Origin: Bacteroidota bacterium
GTDB taxonomy: Bacteria > Bacteroidota > Kryptoniia > Kryptoniales > JAKASW01
Direction of reading: 5' to 3'
Length of the DNA: 8,482 bases
Assembly: GCA_021796055.1 (NCBI GenBank)
Contig: JAJYOS010000238.1
Coordinates: forward strand, 1 to 8,482
Shown one piece after another: positions 6,718 through 8,482 of the stretch; position 1 is the first letter of the stretch; the number at the start of each line of letters is the position of its first letter. The notes beneath the pieces were generated by a model. It saw only the letters and a program-made list of their open reading frames with translations, made no database searches and was not told where the DNA came from. A program made the translations under genes and the position numbers.

Positions 6718-6739
6718 CCCCCCACTTAAAAGTGGGGGG
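6718..6739. terminator. GC-rich perfect hairpin after mtnA, likely bidirectional transcription end
   Basis: CCCCCCACTT (6718-6727) and AAGTGGGGGG (6730-6739) are perfect complements around a 2-base loop, or 9 pairs with a TAAA loop. It starts 13 bases after the mtnA stop, in a gap between convergent genes, so it can serve both directions. There is no T-run on the plus strand (AATTG follows), which makes it atypical for a textbook intrinsic terminator. It could also be a dispersed intergenic hairpin repeat. Confidence 0.55.
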
Positions 6740-6749
6740 GAATTGCGAT

Positions 6750-6788
6750 GGCTCCAAATGCCTTCGCTGGAGCCCCGAACGGAGTTCG
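6750..6788. repeat. Two further adjacent inverted repeats in the convergent gap
   Basis: GGCTCCA (6750-6756) pairs with TGGAGCC (6768-6774) around an 11-base loop, and CGAAC (6776-6780) pairs with GTTCG (6784-6788) around GGA. Together with the hairpin at 6718-6739, three stems lie within about 70 bases. The rest of the gap (6789-6956) shows nothing convincing apart from a small CGGGA-GA-TCCCG stem at 6937-6948, just past the flippase-like stop. Confidence 0.4.
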
Positions 6789-6956
6789 TCTGTGCCGGGA
6801 TGTCATGTCAAAAGGTGCAAATGAACATCGAACGGGGGCGAAATCAAATGGGAGAGATTAATAGAGGAGCGGGAAGACGCGTGTCGGAAGGGGATGGAGT
6901 TTGTGGCAAGAAGGACGGCTACCGCATGACGCCGCGCGGGAGATCCCGGAGAATTT

Positions 6957-8126
6957 CTAGGCGCCCTCGCGAGGCAGGAGGGCTTCTGTCGTCTTCCGCC
7001 TGCCCGACACCAACAATGCGAGATAGCCGAGGCCCATCCAGAGAAGTTCCTGCGATCTCTTGATTGCTATGAACGCGAGCGCGACCGCGGCGGGATTTGC
7101 CACGCCGTAGGCGGTGATGAGGGAGGCGTAGGCCGCCTCTGCCGCACCGAATGCCGACGGGATGAAGAAGAAAGCGATCCGAAGGATGGAGACAGTGCCT
7201 TCCATAAGAAGTCCCTGCCCGAGCGTCACATGCTCGCCGAGGATTCTCAAAATCAAAAAAGATTCGCTCCCGAGGAGAACCCATCCTATGACGAACGAAG
7301 CCAGCGAGGCAAAGACGGATATCCTGTCCCTTCGCGCGAAATGAAGTATCGTGGCATCGATGCGCCCCGCGCTCAACTCGATCCCCGAAAGAAAACGTCG
7401 CCAGCGTTCCCATGCAATGCGCTTAAGGAGAGAGATGATCTGGGTTATTCGTGCCCCGCTGTATATGTATGCGACCCCCGCGAAAACCAGCGCGAGGACG
7501 ATGACCGGAATCATTACAGTGCTTCCCGATAGCGCGCCCCCGTAGGCGTGTCCGCCGATTGCTACAAGTACCATGGTTATTGCGATGAAGAGCCCTTCAC
7601 CCGCGGCCATGTTTATCTTTCCCATCAGAGTTGCGGCAACGCCGTCCTCTATCGGCAATCGGCAAGCGCGTCCGATCATGACGGGGCGGAGTGTTTCAGC
7701 CGGCACGACGCCGGCAGGGAGGGAGTTGATCAGCGCGTCGCAGCCGATGCGCGCGGGAAGTACTTTGATGATGCGCATTACGGACAGGCTGCCCGGCACG
7801 CAAAGCGCGAGGCCGAGAGTCTCAGCGAACAGTTCGAGCGTGGGAGGTATGAGGACGAGGAACACCGCGAACCCGACTCTGTCGAGAAGCCCGAGTACCA
7901 CATCGATCTTCACGTCCGCAAACTGGTGCCAGAGAATGAACGCGATTACCGAAACCGCGAGAAGCTTGAGGATAATTCCGGCCGCCTTGCGGGAGGACGA
8001 CGGTGCGTGATGGACCGCATCGCGGACCTCCGTAACGGAAGGGACGTCATCATAAACGAAATGGATATCGTCGGGCTTTTGTTCTACGGGGGGAATAATG
8101 CTGCTTCTTTCTTTCAAATGGCACAT
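6957..8126 (-). CDS. Flippase-like integral membrane protein (YbhN/AglD family, LPG-synthase TM region)
   Basis: This 389-residue membrane protein has a polar N-terminal tail of about 48 residues and about seven or eight hydrophobic segments (near 50-66, 84-104, 104-125, 176-192, 202-222, 268-297, 310-345 and 346-374). The family's two half-site motifs are visible: SLPAGVVPAETLRPVMIGR at about 135-153, and FFFIPSAFGAAEAAYASLI at about 319-337, equivalent to the PGGLGxxE motif. Relatives are proposed to move lipid-linked or phospholipid headgroup substrates across the inner membrane (the TM half of MprF, HpnL, YbhN). The soluble aminoacyl-transferase half of MprF is absent, so this is a stand-alone flippase-like protein whose substrate is unknown. 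ATG 8126 has no clear Shine-Dalgarno; no better in-frame start was seen before the first helix. Codon use is GC-rich like the neighbours. Confidence 0.85.
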   Translation of the reverse strand: MCHLKERSSIIPPVEQKPDDIHFVYDDVPSVTEVRDAVHHAPSSSRKAAGIILKLLAVSVIAFILWHQFADVKIDVVLGLLDRVGFAVFLVLIPPTLELFAETLGLALCVPGSLSVMRIIKVLPARIGCDALINSLPAGVVPAETLRPVMIGRACRLPIEDGVAATLMGKINMAAGEGLFIAITMVLVAIGGHAYGGALSGSTVMIPVIVLALVFAGVAYIYSGARITQIISLLKRIAWERWRRFLSGIELSAGRIDATILHFARRDRISVFASLASFVIGWVLLGSESFLILRILGEHVTLGQGLLMEGTVSILRIAFFFIPSAFGAAEAAYASLITAYGVANPAAVALAFIAIKRSQELLWMGLGYLALLVSGRRKTTEALLPREGA

Positions 8127-8138
8127 ACAAGTTAAGGC

Positions 8139-8154
8139 ATTTGCTTGAGCAAAT
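8139..8154. promoter_or_regulatory. Palindrome just upstream of the flippase-like gene
   Basis: ATTTGCT (8139-8145), TG, AGCAAAT (8148-8154) is a perfect 7-base dyad, 12 bases before the minus-strand start at 8126. It is flanked by the direct repeat GTTAAG (8131-8136 and 8156-8161). It may be an operator or a leader hairpin that limits ribosome access. Confidence 0.4.
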
Positions 8155-8182
8155 CGTTAAGAAAAGGTGAAGGAATTAGGGG

Positions 8183-8250
8183 GGTGACTTTTCGAAGGTG
8201 ACGACGGGGAGTTAGCAGGAAACTTGGGAGTAAGCGTTCGAAAAGTAGCT
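8183..8250. repeat. 68-base imperfect tandem repeat, copy A
   Basis: This copy aligns without gaps to 8269-8336, with about 12 differences in 68 bases by hand count. It is bounded by perfect inverted ends ACTTTTCGAA (8187-8196) and TTCGAAAAGT (8237-8246), so each copy could fold into a stem with a 40-base loop region. The core GAAACTTGGGAG is identical in both. No open frame consistent with coding was recognised. Confidence 0.75.
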
Positions 8251-8268
8251 GGAGTCGCCGGGGATCCG

Positions 8269-8336
8269 GGTAACTTTTCGAAAGTGATAACGAGGAGTCA
8301 GCACGAAACTTGGGAGCTAACCGTCGAAAAGTAGCT
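8269..8336. repeat. 68-base imperfect tandem repeat, copy B
   Basis: This is the second copy, exactly 86 bases downstream of copy A, with an 18-base unrelated spacer at 8251-8268. Its ends are ACTTTTCGA (8273-8281) and TCGAAAAGT (8324-8332). An inner inverted pair, GTCAGC (8297-8302) with GCTAAC (8316-8321), is close to perfect; copy A keeps GTTAGC on its left side. This suggests an ancestral nested hairpin. Similarity stops just after GTAGCT. Confidence 0.75.
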
Positions 8337-8482
8337 TCGCGGCAGAAAACCACGACCCTGCTTGCTTATCCAGGCTGTGTCCCATAGATTCATTCATAGA
8401 ATTTATCAGGGTACCGATTGGTAGACGAATCACAGATTGGGGCCGCGCTGTTCGTCTGGCTGGAGAATGAGAGCGGGAAGAA
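8337..8482. other. Unassigned window edge
   Basis: Nothing can be assigned with confidence. A short plus-strand frame from TTG 8419 (VDESQIGAALFVWLENESGK) runs off the edge, but minus-strand frames are also open and no Shine-Dalgarno is visible. A transposon end or the start of a next gene is possible. The stretch TTCATTCATAGAAT is AT-rich compared with its surroundings. Confidence 0.25.

Noticed and set aside
6707..7063. 118-codon plus-strand open frame after mtnA
   Set aside because: It runs through the GC-rich hairpin and into the flippase-like gene on the opposite strand; the composition is not protein-like.
7548..8135. 195-codon plus-strand open frame antisense to the flippase-like gene
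   Set aside because: The translation is highly charged and rich in His, Arg, Asp and Glu with no recognisable motif, typical of the antisense of a GC-rich membrane-protein gene.
8183..8336. CRISPR array
   Set aside because: Only two diverged 68-base units with an 18-base gap; repeat and spacer lengths do not fit CRISPR.
8132..8353. 73-codon minus-strand open frame across the repeats
   Set aside because: It consists of the two non-coding repeat copies; the 86-base period is not a multiple of three, so the copies are read in different frames.

Overview
The window (8,482 bases, moderate GC) looks like ordinary chromosome from an uncultured or non-model bacterium, possibly of the Ignavibacteria/Bacteroidota-Chlorobi side. 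That placement is a low-confidence guess from gene style: an Rrf2-polyferredoxin-hemerythrin-YwiC set, a DNA-binding-first response regulator and GAF-type sensors. TTG and GTG starts with visible Shine-Dalgarno sequences are used. No rRNA, tRNA, integrase, transposase or CRISPR array is visible.

Bases 1-1617 (minus strand) hold a two-gene signalling unit. A response regulator with its DNA-binding domain before its receiver domain is followed, with a 4-base stop/start overlap, by a membrane sensor. The sensor starts at TTG and runs off the left edge of the window. Its visible part has a signal-like N-terminus, a probable pair of OB-fold-like extracytoplasmic modules, one membrane helix, a coiled coil and the start of a GAF-like domain; the output domain is outside the window.

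Bases 1618-1858 are the divergent control region, with a small dyad, a palindrome and a plausible promoter for the rightward genes.

Bases 1859-4647 (plus strand) are a tight four-gene operon: a three-cysteine Rrf2 regulator, a NapH-like membrane polyferredoxin, a hemerythrin-domain protein and a YwiC-like membrane protein. Gaps are 5 bases or overlaps. An Fe-S-type sensor controlling an electron-carrying membrane protein and a di-iron protein suggests a response to nitric oxide, oxygen or Fe-S damage. No known NO reductase or nitrite reductase gene is in the window, so the exact substrate is open.

Bases 4743-6705 (plus strand) carry a PfkB-family sugar kinase overlapping an MtnA-type S-methyl-5-thioribose-1-phosphate isomerase, probably a salvage pair for 5'-methylthioadenosine, 5'-deoxyadenosine or a related sugar.

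Bases 6706-6956 are a convergent gap with a very GC-rich hairpin and two smaller hairpins. On the minus strand 6957-8126 encodes a YbhN/AglD-type flippase-like membrane protein. Upstream of it (8127-8482) lie a 16-base palindrome and two 68-base imperfect tandem repeats 86 bases apart, each bounded by ACTTTTCGA-type inverted ends. A final 146-base tail cannot be assigned.
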